Shown here one piece after another: positions 17,286 through 25,881 of a stretch of DNA of 64,000 bases. Origin of the DNA: RGIG3002 sp964449325 (GTDB lineage: Bacteria > Bacillota > Clostridia > Lachnospirales > Lachnospiraceae); the NCBI GenBank assembly GCA_964449325.1, contig CAYUYJ010000012.1, positions 32,391 to 96,390 of the forward strand, given 5' to 3'. Made by a program: the position numbers and the translations under genes. Within the stretch, counting starts at the first letter, position 1; the number at the start of each line of letters is the position of its first letter. The notes beneath the pieces were generated by a model. It had not been told where the DNA came from. It did not search any database and saw only the letters and a list, made by a program, of their open reading frames with translations.

Positions 17286-18506
17286 TTATTTGTTTTTTTC
17301 CACTTCCTGCATTTTCATTGCACGAACCTTACAGGAAAGACCGAACAGGTTGATGAAGCCTTCTGCATCATGGTGGTCATATAAATCTCCGGTTGTAAAG
17401 GAAGCAATGCTTTCATTGTACAAAGAGTACGGAGAAGTGGTACCTGCTTTGATGATGTTTCCTTTGTAAAGCTTGAATTTTACTTCACCTGTTACATAAG
17501 TCTGTGTAGACTCGATAAATGCCTGTACAGCTTCACGAAGCGGAGTAAACCATTTTCCTTCGTAAACAATCTGTGCCAGTTTGTTGCCCATGTCTTTTTT
17601 CAGCGCATAGGTGTCACGGTCTAAGATTAATTCCTCCAGCTGCTGATGAGCTTCCATTAAAATGGTTCCGCCCGGTGTTTCATATACACCACGGGATTTC
17701 ATGCCGACAACACGATTTTCTACAATATCTACAATACCGATTCCGTGTTTTCCACCCAGTCTGTTTAACTCACGGATAATATCGGAAACCTTCATTTTCT
17801 TGCCGTTTACGGAAGTAGGTACACCGCCTTCAAAGGTCATGGTTACATATTCGCCTTCATCCGGTGCTTTTTCGGGAGTGGTTCCCAAAACTAAAAGATG
17901 CTCAAAGTTCGGTTCGTTTGCCGGATCCTCTAATTCCAGACCTTCATGGCTGATGTGCCATAGGTTACGGTCGCGGCTGTAGGAGGAATCTGCGGAGAAC
18001 GGAAGGTCAATGCCGTGTGCTTTGCAGTATTCAATTTCGGATTCACGGGAATCCATGGTCCATTTATCATTTCTCCATGCTGCAATAATTTTGATGTCCG
18101 GAGCAAGTGCTTTGATACCGAGTTCGAAACGAATCTGGTCATTTCCTTTGCCGGTAGCACCGTGGCAGATTGCGGTAGCGCCTTCTTTTCTTGCAATTTC
18201 CACAAGACGTTTTGCGATAACGGGACGTGCCATGGAAGTACCTAACAGGTATTTGTTTTCATAAACGGCATTTGCCTGTACGCAGGGAACAATGTATTCG
18301 TCACAGAATTCATCTACTACGTCTTCAATATATAATTTGGAAGCGCCGCAGAACTTTGCTCTTTCTTCCAGTCCGTCCAGTTCTTCACCCTGTCCGCAGT
18401 CAATGCAGACACAGATAACTTCGTAATCGAAGTTTTCCTTTAACCAGGGGATGATTGCGGTGGTGTCTAAGCCGCCGGAATACGCTAAAATTACTTTTTC
18501 TTTCAT
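17286..18506 (-). CDS. argG: argininosuccinate synthase
   Basis: This 406-residue enzyme joins citrulline and aspartate with ATP to give argininosuccinate, the penultimate step of arginine synthesis. The N-type ATP pyrophosphatase loop AYSGGLDTT starts at residue ~8, followed by ICVCIDCGQGEEL, GATGKGNDQIRFE and the citrulline/aspartate region with ENRVVGMKSRGVYETPGG (written in parts ENRVVGMKSRG, VYETPGG). Length is standard. Start 18506 follows GGAGG; a longer reading frame to 18587 lacks support. argH is not in the window. It is transcribed divergently from argC, with shared regulatory sequence between them. Confidence 0.97.
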   Translation of the reverse strand: MKEKVILAYSGGLDTTAIIPWLKENFDYEVICVCIDCGQGEELDGLEERAKFCGASKLYIEDVVDEFCDEYIVPCVQANAVYENKYLLGTSMARPVIAKRLVEIARKEGATAICHGATGKGNDQIRFELGIKALAPDIKIIAAWRNDKWTMDSRESEIEYCKAHGIDLPFSADSSYSRDRNLWHISHEGLELEDPANEPNFEHLLVLGTTPEKAPDEGEYVTMTFEGGVPTSVNGKKMKVSDIIRELNRLGGKHGIGIVDIVENRVVGMKSRGVYETPGGTILMEAHQQLEELILDRDTYALKKDMGNKLAQIVYEGKWFTPLREAVQAFIESTQTYVTGEVKFKLYKGNIIKAGTTSPYSLYNESIASFTTGDLYDHHDAEGFINLFGLSCKVRAMKMQEVEKNK

Positions 18507-18575
18507 TAATACAGACCTCCATTGTGTTATGTATGATTGGGGCAGGTAAGACCGCCCGATTTGTGTTCTGCAAAC

Positions 18576-18604
18576 AATATACAACATTATGGGGGAGAAT
18601 GCAA
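18576..18604 (-). promoter_or_regulatory. candidate argG promoter
   Basis: On the minus strand TTGCAT and TATATT are spaced 17 bp, about 70 bp before the argG start. The -35 faces the ArgR-like sites further upstream. Confidence 0.5.
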
Positions 18605-18665
18605 GAGGTATTTATGTATATTTTAGCAAAAATCATGCATAAAAGCGGAATAATTCAAAAAATGC

Positions 18666-18694
18666 TTGCATAATATGCATTGCGGATGTATACT
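18666..18694 (+). promoter_or_regulatory. argC operon promoter
   Basis: TTGCAT (18666-18671) and TATACT (18689-18694) are spaced 17 bp. Both boxes are overlapped by candidate ArgR sites, so repression by occlusion is likely. The leader before argC is about 130 nt. Confidence 0.6.
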
Positions 18695-18700
18695 TATGCA
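18667..18700. promoter_or_regulatory. paired ArgR/AhrC-like operator sites
   Basis: The first site, TGCATA-A-TATGCA (18667-18679), is a perfect inverted repeat. The second, TGTATACTTATGCA (18687-18700), is a half-conserved copy. Their centres are about 21 bp apart, the spacing of tandem ARG boxes bound by ArgR hexamers. A looser third match lies at 18635-18645. Their place between argG and argC fits control of both directions. Confidence 0.6.
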
Positions 18701-18832
18701 CATGAAAATGGTCGCCCGGCAGCGGTCTGAAAACGGTCTGAAAATAGGAAATAAGGGCTTGTATGTAGTGGAAAATAGTGGGATAATGTAAGCTATGGTG
18801 TGCGTAACGTTGGAAAGAAAAGAGGTATGAGG

Positions 18833-19780
18833 ATGAAGACGAAAATTTTTATTGATGGTAGTGAAGGAACTACCGGACTTCGGATATATGAGAGATTTGA
18901 AGGAAGGGATGATATTGAATTACTTCCTATTGCAAGTGAATTAAGGAAAGATGTGAACGAGAGAAAACGGTTGATTAATGAATCGGATATTACGTTTCTT
19001 TGTCTGCCGGATGCAGCAGCGAGGGAATCGGTCGGACTGGTGGAAAATGAGAAGGTGAAGATTATAGATACTTCTACGGCACACCGGACGGAAAACGGTT
19101 GGGCATATGGATTTCCGGAGTTGTCGAAGGAGCATAGAGAGGCAATTAGAAACGGCAGGAGAATTGCGGTGCCGGGATGTCATGCAACGGGATTTATTTC
19201 GGTAGTGTATCCGTTATTGGCGGGAGGAATTCTTCCGGCAGATTATCCGGTGGCAGCATTCTCCCTGACAGGATATAGCGGCGGCGGAAAGAAGATGATT
19301 GCGGAGTATGAGGCAGAGGGCAGAAATAAGGACATTGATGCTCCGAGAGAATATGCGTTGACACAACAGCATAAGCATTTGAAGGAAATGAAGGCGATTA
19401 CGGGACTTTCGAGAGAACCGTTGTTTTCTCCCATTGTGGCAGATTATTACAGTGGTATGGTTGTTTCGGTGCCGCTTTATACGGAATATTTTAAAAAATG
19501 CAAAAATCCAAAGGAAATGACAGAGTTTTTTGCAGAATACTATAAGGGTGAACCGTTTATTAAGGTAGTGGAAAACGGAAATGAAGATTTGTATGGCGGA
19601 ATGCTTGCGGGAAATTCTTTGAGCGGCTGGGACGGACTGAAAATTTACATTACCGGAAACGAAGAAAGAATGGTGCTTTCTGCGCAGTTTGACAATTTAG
19701 GAAAGGGTGCTTCGGGAGCCGCAGTGCAGTGTCTGAATATTGCACTTGGTTGTGAGGAAAACAAAGGGCTTGTTTTGTAG
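18833..19780 (+). CDS. argC: N-acetyl-gamma-glutamyl-phosphate reductase (type 2)
   Basis: This 315-residue enzyme makes N-acetylglutamate semialdehyde from N-acetylglutamyl phosphate with NADPH. It shows FIDGSEGTTGLRIYER, TFLCLPDAAARE, STAHRT and the catalytic Cys in VPGCHATGF. The short form with a compressed N-terminal domain matches the type 2 ArgC subfamily (about 310-315 residues). Start 18833 is chosen because AAAGAGG sits 7 nt upstream; earlier in-frame starts lack spacing. First gene of the argC-GNAT-argJ-argB-argD-SBP run. Confidence 0.96.
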   Translation: MKTKIFIDGSEGTTGLRIYERFEGRDDIELLPIASELRKDVNERKRLINESDITFLCLPDAAARESVGLVENEKVKIIDTSTAHRTENGWAYGFPELSKEHREAIRNGRRIAVPGCHATGFISVVYPLLAGGILPADYPVAAFSLTGYSGGGKKMIAEYEAEGRNKDIDAPREYALTQQHKHLKEMKAITGLSREPLFSPIVADYYSGMVVSVPLYTEYFKKCKNPKEMTEFFAEYYKGEPFIKVVENGNEDLYGGMLAGNSLSGWDGLKIYITGNEERMVLSAQFDNLGKGASGAAVQCLNIALGCEENKGLVL

Positions 19781-19807
19781 TCTTTTGCAGCACGAAAAGG
19801 TATAAAT

Positions 19808-20251
19808 ATGATTCGGGAAATGAAGTTGGAAGATTATCAGGGAGTACATGATTTGTGGATGACAATCAAAGGATTTGCTATCCGCAGTATGGACGATTCC
19901 AAAGAAGGTGTGGAGCGGTTTTTGAACCGGAATCCGGGACTTAGTGTGGTAGCTGAGGAGGACGGCAAAATTGTAGGCTGTATTTTATGCGGACACGACG
20001 GAAGACGGGGCTGTCTGTATCATGTCTGCGTTGCAGAAGAGTATCGAATGCATGGTATCGGAAGAAACATGGTAGTGCATTGCATGGAACGGCTGAAGGC
20101 AGAGAAGATTAACAAAGTCAGTCTGATTGCCTTTACCGTAAATGACATCGGAAATGCCTTCTGGAAGGAAATCGGCTGGACAAAGCGCGAAGACTTAAAC
20201 TATTATGATTTTGTACTGAATGAGGAAAATATTACTGCATTTAATAAATAG
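19808..20251 (+). CDS. GNAT N-acetyltransferase within the arg operon
   Basis: This 147-residue GNAT protein has the acetyl-CoA loop as VAEEYRMHGIGRNMV (a variant of R/QxxGxG/A) around residue 78-92 and the closing IGWTKREDLNYYDF. Acceptor substrate cannot be read from sequence. It sits 27 nt after argC and 25 nt before argJ, so cotranscription is likely. A compact GNAT in this place could be an accessory N-acetylglutamate synthase that primes the ArgJ cycle, but it may equally act on another amine. The ATG is followed by MIREMKLEDYQG, a normal GNAT N-terminus. Confidence 0.88.
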   Translation: MIREMKLEDYQGVHDLWMTIKGFAIRSMDDSKEGVERFLNRNPGLSVVAEEDGKIVGCILCGHDGRRGCLYHVCVAEEYRMHGIGRNMVVHCMERLKAEKINKVSLIAFTVNDIGNAFWKEIGWTKREDLNYYDFVLNEENITAFNK

Positions 20252-20276
20252 GCAGTGCAGAAAGGCGGAGAACAGA

Positions 20277-21503
20277 ATGGAAATGTTAAAAGAAGGCGGT
20301 GTAACCGCAGCAAAAGGATTTTCGGCAGCAGGAGCGGAAGCAGGGATTAAATATAAAAACAGAAAAGATATGGCAATGATTTTCAGTGAAGTACCCTGTA
20401 AGGCAGCAGGAACGTTTACAACTAATGTAGTCAAGGCTGCACCGGTTTTATGGGATAAGAATGTGGTGGAAAAGTCCGCATATGCGCAGGCAGTTGTGGT
20501 AAACTCAGGAATTGCCAATGCCTGTACCGGAAAAGAGGGCTTTTCTTATTGTGAAGCCACGGCGAAAAAAGCGGGAGAACTTTTGAATATTCCGACAGAT
20601 GCAGTGCTGGTAGGTTCCACGGGGGTTATCGGAATGCAGCTTCCTATCGACAGAATTGAAGCCGGAGTAGAAAAACTGGTTCCTATGCTTTCGACAACGA
20701 CAGAAGCGGGAACACAGGCAGCAGAAGCAATTATGACAACGGATACCTTGTCCAAGCAGGTAGCGGTTTCCTTTGAAATAGATGGTAAAACAGTAACCGT
20801 AGGCGGTATGAGTAAAGGCTCCGGTATGATTCATCCGAATATGTGTACCATGCTTGCTTTTGTCACAACGGATATTGCCATTTCCAAGGAACTTTTGACG
20901 GAAGCGGCAAAAGCGGATATCGTGGATACTTACAATATGATTTCCGTAGACGGTGATACCTCTACCAATGATACGTTCTTAGTTTTGGCAAACGGTATGG
21001 CAGGAAATGCGGAAATTACGGAAAAAGATGAAAATTATACGAAATTCTGTGAAGCCCTTCATCTGGTAAACGAAACACTGGCAAAGAAAATGGCAGGAGA
21101 CGGGGAAGGGGCAACTGCCTTGTTTGAAACAAAAGTCATTCATGCAAAGACCAAGGAAGAGGCAAGAATTTTAAGTAAATCGGTTATCTGTTCCAGTCTG
21201 ACTAAAGCAGCCATTTTCGGACATGATGCAAACTGGGGAAGAATATTGTGTGCACTTGGTTATTCGGGTGTACAGTTTGACCCGGAAAACATGGAACTGT
21301 ATTTTGAAGGCGAAAATGGAAAAATTCAGATTTACAAAGACGGTGTTGCAACTGATTACAGTGAGGAAGAGGCAAGCAAAATTCTGGCGGAGCCTAAAGT
21401 TTCGGTTTTGGTAGATATGAAGATGGGCGAAGAGGAAGCTACTGCCTGGGGTTGTGATTTGTCTTATGACTATGTGAAGATTAATGCAGATTACCGTTCA
21501 TAA
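20277..21503 (+). CDS. argJ: bifunctional ornithine acetyltransferase/N-acetylglutamate synthase
   Basis: This 408-residue ArgJ moves the acetyl group from acetylornithine to glutamate, closing the cyclic pathway. It is autocleaved into two subunits before a catalytic Thr. That site is seen as KGSGMIHPNMCTMLAFVTTD; the nucleophile is T191. The residue before it is Cys, not the usual Ala. Other family blocks are NSGIANACTGKEG, STGVIGMQLP and GHDANWGRIL. Start 20277 follows AAAGGCGGAG. An earlier in-frame start would overlap the upstream gene. Confidence 0.96.
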   Translation: MEMLKEGGVTAAKGFSAAGAEAGIKYKNRKDMAMIFSEVPCKAAGTFTTNVVKAAPVLWDKNVVEKSAYAQAVVVNSGIANACTGKEGFSYCEATAKKAGELLNIPTDAVLVGSTGVIGMQLPIDRIEAGVEKLVPMLSTTTEAGTQAAEAIMTTDTLSKQVAVSFEIDGKTVTVGGMSKGSGMIHPNMCTMLAFVTTDIAISKELLTEAAKADIVDTYNMISVDGDTSTNDTFLVLANGMAGNAEITEKDENYTKFCEALHLVNETLAKKMAGDGEGATALFETKVIHAKTKEEARILSKSVICSSLTKAAIFGHDANWGRILCALGYSGVQFDPENMELYFEGENGKIQIYKDGVATDYSEEEASKILAEPKVSVLVDMKMGEEEATAWGCDLSYDYVKINADYRS

Positions 21504-21580
21504 AAAGGCATAGAAAAAGAGCACACAGTACGGAAATGCCGGATAGAAAAAGCAGAGAGAATTGTGGAGAGGATTGGAAA

Positions 21581-22489
21581 ATGGAAAAGAAGGATATGAA
21601 ACAGGTAATGGAAAAGGCAGAGGTTTTAATCGAAGCCCTTCCTTATATTCAAAATTTTAATCGGAAAATCATTGTTGTGAAATACGGCGGCAGCGCCATG
21701 AGTAACGAAGAGTTGCAAAAAAATGTCATTAAGGATGTAACACTCTTAAAGCTGGTTGGATTTAAACCGATTATCGTGCACGGCGGCGGAAAGGAAATCA
21801 GCCGTTGGGTCGGCAAGGTCGGAAAAGAAGCAAAGTTTGTAAACGGACTTCGTGTAACGGATGAAGAAACTATGGAAATTGCGGAAATGGTTCTGTCCAA
21901 GGTCAACAAAAGTCTGGTAACGATGGTACAGGAGCTGGGTGTGAAGGCAGTCGGTATCAGCGGCAAGGACGGCGGACTTTTGCAGGTGGAAAAGAAATAT
22001 TCGGACGGACAGGATATCGGTTTTGTAGGTGATATTACCGGTGTAAATCCCAAGGTTTTGTATGACCTTTTGGAAAAAGATTTCCTTCCCATTGTAGCAC
22101 CAATCGGACTGGATGAAAATTTTCAGACCTACAATATCAATGCGGATGATGCGGCATGTGCCATTGCAAAGGCAGTGAATGCGGAGAAGCTTGCATTCCT
22201 GACGGATATTGAGGGCTTATATAAGGATATTAATGATAAGAGCTCCTTTATTTCCAGATTGACCGCGGACGAGGCGGATAAGCTGATCGCAGACGGCTTT
22301 ATCGGCGGCGGTATGCTTCCGAAATTAAATAACTGTACGGCAGCAATCCGAAACGGTGTAAACCGGGTACATATTCTGGATGGAAGAATTCCACATTGTC
22401 TGCTTTTGGAAATCTTCACCAACGAAGGGATCGGAACGGCAATTGTGGCAGATGAAGAGCAGCTTGAAAATATGAATAACAATAAATAG
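21581..22489 (+). CDS. argB: acetylglutamate kinase
   Basis: This 302-residue amino-acid kinase phosphorylates N-acetylglutamate. Visible motifs are IIVVKYGGSAM (lysine of the phosphate site), VHGGGKEISRW, the arginine-sensing N-terminal helix (VLIEALPYIQNFNRK) typical of feedback-inhibited enzymes, NINADDAACAIA and GGGMLPKLNNC. The N-terminal helix implies inhibition by arginine in a hexamer. Start 21581 is preceded by GGAGAGG; the upstream ATG at 21536 is unsupported. Confidence 0.97.
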   Translation: MEKKDMKQVMEKAEVLIEALPYIQNFNRKIIVVKYGGSAMSNEELQKNVIKDVTLLKLVGFKPIIVHGGGKEISRWVGKVGKEAKFVNGLRVTDEETMEIAEMVLSKVNKSLVTMVQELGVKAVGISGKDGGLLQVEKKYSDGQDIGFVGDITGVNPKVLYDLLEKDFLPIVAPIGLDENFQTYNINADDAACAIAKAVNAEKLAFLTDIEGLYKDINDKSSFISRLTADEADKLIADGFIGGGMLPKLNNCTAAIRNGVNRVHILDGRIPHCLLLEIFTNEGIGTAIVADEEQLENMNNNK

Positions 22490-22504
22490 ACGGAGGAATC
22501 GGAA

Positions 22505-23698
22505 ATGAAAATGCAGGAATATATAGAAGATGCGGAAAAAGCACTTCTTCATACCTATAACCGTTTCCAAATTGTGCTGGATAAGGGAGACGGTGTTTAT
22601 CTTTATGATACGGAAGGAAAAAAGTATTTGGATTTTGCGGCAGGTATTGCCGTATTTGCACTTGGATATAATAACAAAGAGTATAACGATGCACTGAAGG
22701 CTCAGATTGACAAGCTGATTCATACATCCAATCTTTTTTACAATGTACCGGCAATAGAGGCAGCAAAGAAAATCAAAAAAATTTCCGGTATGGACCGGGT
22801 GTTCTTTACAAACAGCGGGACCGAAGCGATAGAGGGAGCCATTAAGGCAGCAAGAAAGTATGCCTACTTAAAGGACGGAAGCCATGACCATGAAATCATT
22901 GCACTGAATCATTCCTTTCACGGAAGAAGCTATGGGGCATTGTCCGTAACAGGAACGGCAAAGTACAGAGAACCTTTTGAACCAATGATTGGAAATATCC
23001 GGTTTGCAGATATGAATGATTTGGACAGTGTAAAGAACTGTATCAATGAGAAAACTTGTGCAATCATTATGGAAACCGTGCAGGGGGAAGGCGGTATTTA
23101 TCCGGCAGAGCCTGCTTTCTTAAAAGAAATCCGTGCAATCTGTGATGAAAAGGACATTTTGCTGATTCTGGATGAAATACAGTGCGGTATGGGACGTTGC
23201 GGTTCTATGTTTGCATGGCAGCAGTACGGTGTAAAACCGGATATTATGACAACCGCAAAAGCACTTGGTTGCGGCTTTCCTGTAGGTGCCTTTTTAATGA
23301 CCGAGCGCGTGGCGGAAAAATCTCTTACAAGCGGTGACCATGGTACTACCTATGGCGGAAATCCTTTGGCAACAGCGGCAGTGAATAAAGTTCTTGATTT
23401 ATTTGAGGAGAACCATATAATAGAACATGTGAAAACAGTAGCACCGTATTTGGAAGAAAAGCTGGATGAATTAGTGCATAAATATGAATGTATAGAAACA
23501 AGACGGGGAAGGGGACTGATGCAGGGACTGGTATTTGACGGTCCGGTTTCCGGGGTGGTCTCCAAAGCACTTGAAAAAGGTCTGATTGTGATTACCGCAG
23601 GCACGAACGTGATTCGTATGGTTCCTCCGCTTATTATTTCCAAAGAAAATGTGGACGAAATGATAGAAATTTTAACGGAGTGTTTGGATGAACTTTAA
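22505..23698 (+). CDS. argD: acetylornithine aminotransferase
   Basis: This 397-residue PLP enzyme is a class III aminotransferase converting N-acetylglutamate semialdehyde to N-acetylornithine. Motifs: YLDFAAGIAVFALG (seen as FAAGIAVFALG), FTNSGTEAIEGAIKAAR, HSFHGRSYGALS, LLILDEIQCGMGRCG and TTAKALGCGFPVG with the PLP Lys. GGAGGAAT lies 9 nt upstream of the ATG. Its 3' end overlaps the next gene by 11 nt, so translation of that gene is likely coupled. Confidence 0.96.
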   Translation: MKMQEYIEDAEKALLHTYNRFQIVLDKGDGVYLYDTEGKKYLDFAAGIAVFALGYNNKEYNDALKAQIDKLIHTSNLFYNVPAIEAAKKIKKISGMDRVFFTNSGTEAIEGAIKAARKYAYLKDGSHDHEIIALNHSFHGRSYGALSVTGTAKYREPFEPMIGNIRFADMNDLDSVKNCINEKTCAIIMETVQGEGGIYPAEPAFLKEIRAICDEKDILLILDEIQCGMGRCGSMFAWQQYGVKPDIMTTAKALGCGFPVGAFLMTERVAEKSLTSGDHGTTYGGNPLATAAVNKVLDLFEENHIIEHVKTVAPYLEEKLDELVHKYECIETRRGRGLMQGLVFDGPVSGVVSKALEKGLIVITAGTNVIRMVPPLIISKENVDEMIEILTECLDEL

Positions 23699-25241
23699 AA
23701 AGAGACTGGCAGCCGTGCTTGCCGTAGGTATTGTAGCAGGGCTTGTAGGGTATGCCGGAGTAAATAAAATGACGGTAAAGGAAAGGGCAGAGGAGGATAC
23801 CTTTTTTCTGCATAAGGATACTTTGTATCTTTGGTACATGGATGAAGGTCTGACCGATTATTTAAACAGTGCGGCAGTTGCCTACAATGAAAAGTATAAT
23901 GTACGTGTGGTGCCGCGCCTGACTTCGGGACGGGATTATTTGGAGGAATTGAATGCCCATTCCGTTTCCGGAGAGGAAATGCCGGATATGTATATTGTCA
24001 GCAATGATTCTCTGGAAAAGGCATGGCTTTCGGGACTTGCCAGTGAAATCCGGGATGACGCAGCGCTTTGCACCACGGAGAATTTCCCGCAGACGGCATT
24101 GGATGCAGTGACCTATCACGACAAGCGGATTGCCTATCCGCTCTACTATGAAACCAGTGTTCTTTTGTATAATGATACCTATTTAAGACAGCATGCGGAA
24201 AGTCTGTTGCAGGCACAGTTGGATGCGGCAGAAGGCGAAGCTGCACAGGAAGCCGTGGACGAAGCGGAGGAAGAGGCGCTGGAAAGCGGAGAAGTGCAGG
24301 AGCAATTGGCGGAAGAAGCAGCGCCGGAAGGCTTATCAGAGGAACAGATAGAAGCAAAGATGGCTGAACTTCTGCCGGAAAATATGGACGAACTTTTAAA
24401 CTTTGCGGATAATTATGATGCACCGGCAGAGCTGGAAAGCATTTTTAAATGGGATGTTACCGATATTTTCTACAGCTACTTTTTTTCCGGTAAATATATG
24501 ATTGTAGGCGGAGAAGCAGGGGACAGAACGGATAATATTGATATTTATAATCTGAATACCATTAATTGTCTGAAGGTGTATCAGAATTTGAATCAGTTTT
24601 TCTCCATTGATACGGAAGAAGTGGAGTATGCGGATATTATCCGGGAGTTTATGGAAGGAAAGATTCTCTTTACGATAGCTACCTCGGATGCGGTACCGGC
24701 ATTAGAGGCCGCAAAGGAGGAAGGAACGTTTCCTTATGAATACGGAGTGGCACTGGTACCGGACCCAAGCGGGGAACTGAGCGGACGTTCCTTATCGGTA
24801 ACTAATTCGCTTGTAATTAACGGTTTTTCGGAGCAAAAGGAGCAGGCAAATCAGTTTGCAGACTTTTTGGTCAGGGAATATTCGGAAAGCCTGTATGAAC
24901 GTACCGGTAAGCTTTCCTCGTCCTATCTGGCAGATTACGGGAATGAAAGGCTGGAGATTTACCGGAAGGAATATGAGAAATCCATTCCGATTCCCAAAAT
25001 GTTAGAGACCAGTAATTTCTGGGTACAGCTTGAGATTGCTTATACGAATATCTGGGACGGAAAGGATGTCAATGAGACGTTAAGACTGTTGTCGGAGCAG
25101 ATTAAAGGACAGCTATCGGGTGAGCCGGTAACCGAAGAATATATTGAAGAACCGGTAGAGGGAACCACTGAGGAATACTGGGATGAAGGTATGGAGGTCG
25201 AGGAAACAACGGAAACGGATTCGGCAGATGAAGCAGAATAA
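23688..25241 (+). CDS. orphan extracellular solute-binding protein (family 1-like)
   Basis: This 517-residue protein has an N-terminal signal or anchor (AAVLAVGIVAGLVGYAGV) without a lipobox Cys, so it may stay tethered by that helix. It has the layout of family 1 sugar-type binding proteins (LYLWYMDEGLTDYLNSA, NEKYNVRV, FSIDTEEVEYAD, GRSLSVTNSLVINGFSEQ). Two oddities: a Glu/Ala-rich insertion at ~170-232 that looks helical, and a strongly acidic Glu/Thr-rich tail after residue 475. No permease or ATPase is adjacent. The gene overlaps argD by 11 nt, so it is expressed with arginine biosynthesis; its ligand is unknown. Confidence 0.78.
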   Translation: MNFKKRLAAVLAVGIVAGLVGYAGVNKMTVKERAEEDTFFLHKDTLYLWYMDEGLTDYLNSAAVAYNEKYNVRVVPRLTSGRDYLEELNAHSVSGEEMPDMYIVSNDSLEKAWLSGLASEIRDDAALCTTENFPQTALDAVTYHDKRIAYPLYYETSVLLYNDTYLRQHAESLLQAQLDAAEGEAAQEAVDEAEEEALESGEVQEQLAEEAAPEGLSEEQIEAKMAELLPENMDELLNFADNYDAPAELESIFKWDVTDIFYSYFFSGKYMIVGGEAGDRTDNIDIYNLNTINCLKVYQNLNQFFSIDTEEVEYADIIREFMEGKILFTIATSDAVPALEAAKEEGTFPYEYGVALVPDPSGELSGRSLSVTNSLVINGFSEQKEQANQFADFLVREYSESLYERTGKLSSSYLADYGNERLEIYRKEYEKSIPIPKMLETSNFWVQLEIAYTNIWDGKDVNETLRLLSEQIKGQLSGEPVTEEYIEEPVEGTTEEYWDEGMEVEETTETDSADEAE

Positions 25242-25264
25242 AAAAGAGAATATTTGGACAAAAT

Positions 25265-25295
25265 GAAGGAGGAAGCAAACTTCCTTCTTTTTTTT
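25265..25295 (+). terminator. terminator of the arg operon
   Basis: An 8-bp stem GGAGGAAG/CTTCCTTC (one G-T pair) with a CAAA loop is followed by eight T. It ends the argC-to-solute-binding-protein transcript. Confidence 0.8.
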
Positions 25296-25359
25296 AGGGC
25301 GAGATTCTCAAAGCGTATCTCGTCACTGTAAATTTAAGTTATCGGAAAGGCGGTTTTTT

Positions 25360-25791
25360 ATGCTTGGAATTGTGATAGCTCTGTTGTCGGGAGCGCTGAT
25401 GAGTATTCAGGGAGTTTTCAATACAGAGGTAACGAAAAATTCGGGAATCTGGGTTGCAAATGCTTTTGTACAGGTAACGGCATTTTTTGTTTGCCTCGCG
25501 GTGTGGTGTGCCTATGAACGGACACCTGTTACAAGCATATTCAAGGTGGAACCGAAATATATGTTGTTAGGTGGCGTGATTGGGGCGTTTATTACTTATA
25601 CGGTTATCAAAAGCATGGATATGCTTGGACCTGCAAAGGCAGTCATGCTGATTGTCATTGCACAGCTTATTGTAGCTTATGTGATTGAACTGTTGGGCTT
25701 ATGGGGCACCGAAAAGCAGCCCTTTGAACTGCGAAAAGCAATCGGAATGCTGATTGCCATTGTGGGCGTGGTAATTTTCAAAAAGTCATAA
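25360..25791 (+). CDS. YdcZ/DMT-type small membrane transporter
   Basis: This 143-residue protein has five hydrophobic segments and resembles the YdcZ (DUF606) half-size members of the drug/metabolite transporter superfamily: IALLSGALMSIQGVFNTEV at the start, GGVIGAFITYTVIKSMDMLGPAKA in the middle (written in parts: GGVIGAFITYTV and KSMDMLGPAKA) and a last helix IGMLIAIVGVVIF. Such proteins act as dimers, exporting small metabolites. Substrate unknown. A GAAAGGCGG site precedes the ATG. Confidence 0.82.
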   Translation: MLGIVIALLSGALMSIQGVFNTEVTKNSGIWVANAFVQVTAFFVCLAVWCAYERTPVTSIFKVEPKYMLLGGVIGAFITYTVIKSMDMLGPAKAVMLIVIAQLIVAYVIELLGLWGTEKQPFELRKAIGMLIAIVGVVIFKKS

Positions 25792-25881
25792 GAAACAGAA
25801 AAGTCGCTTGCGAAAAGTACCTGTTTATCATACAATGAAAGAGATGCAGGAGGGGCCTTCTCACGGAAACGGAGAGAACGA

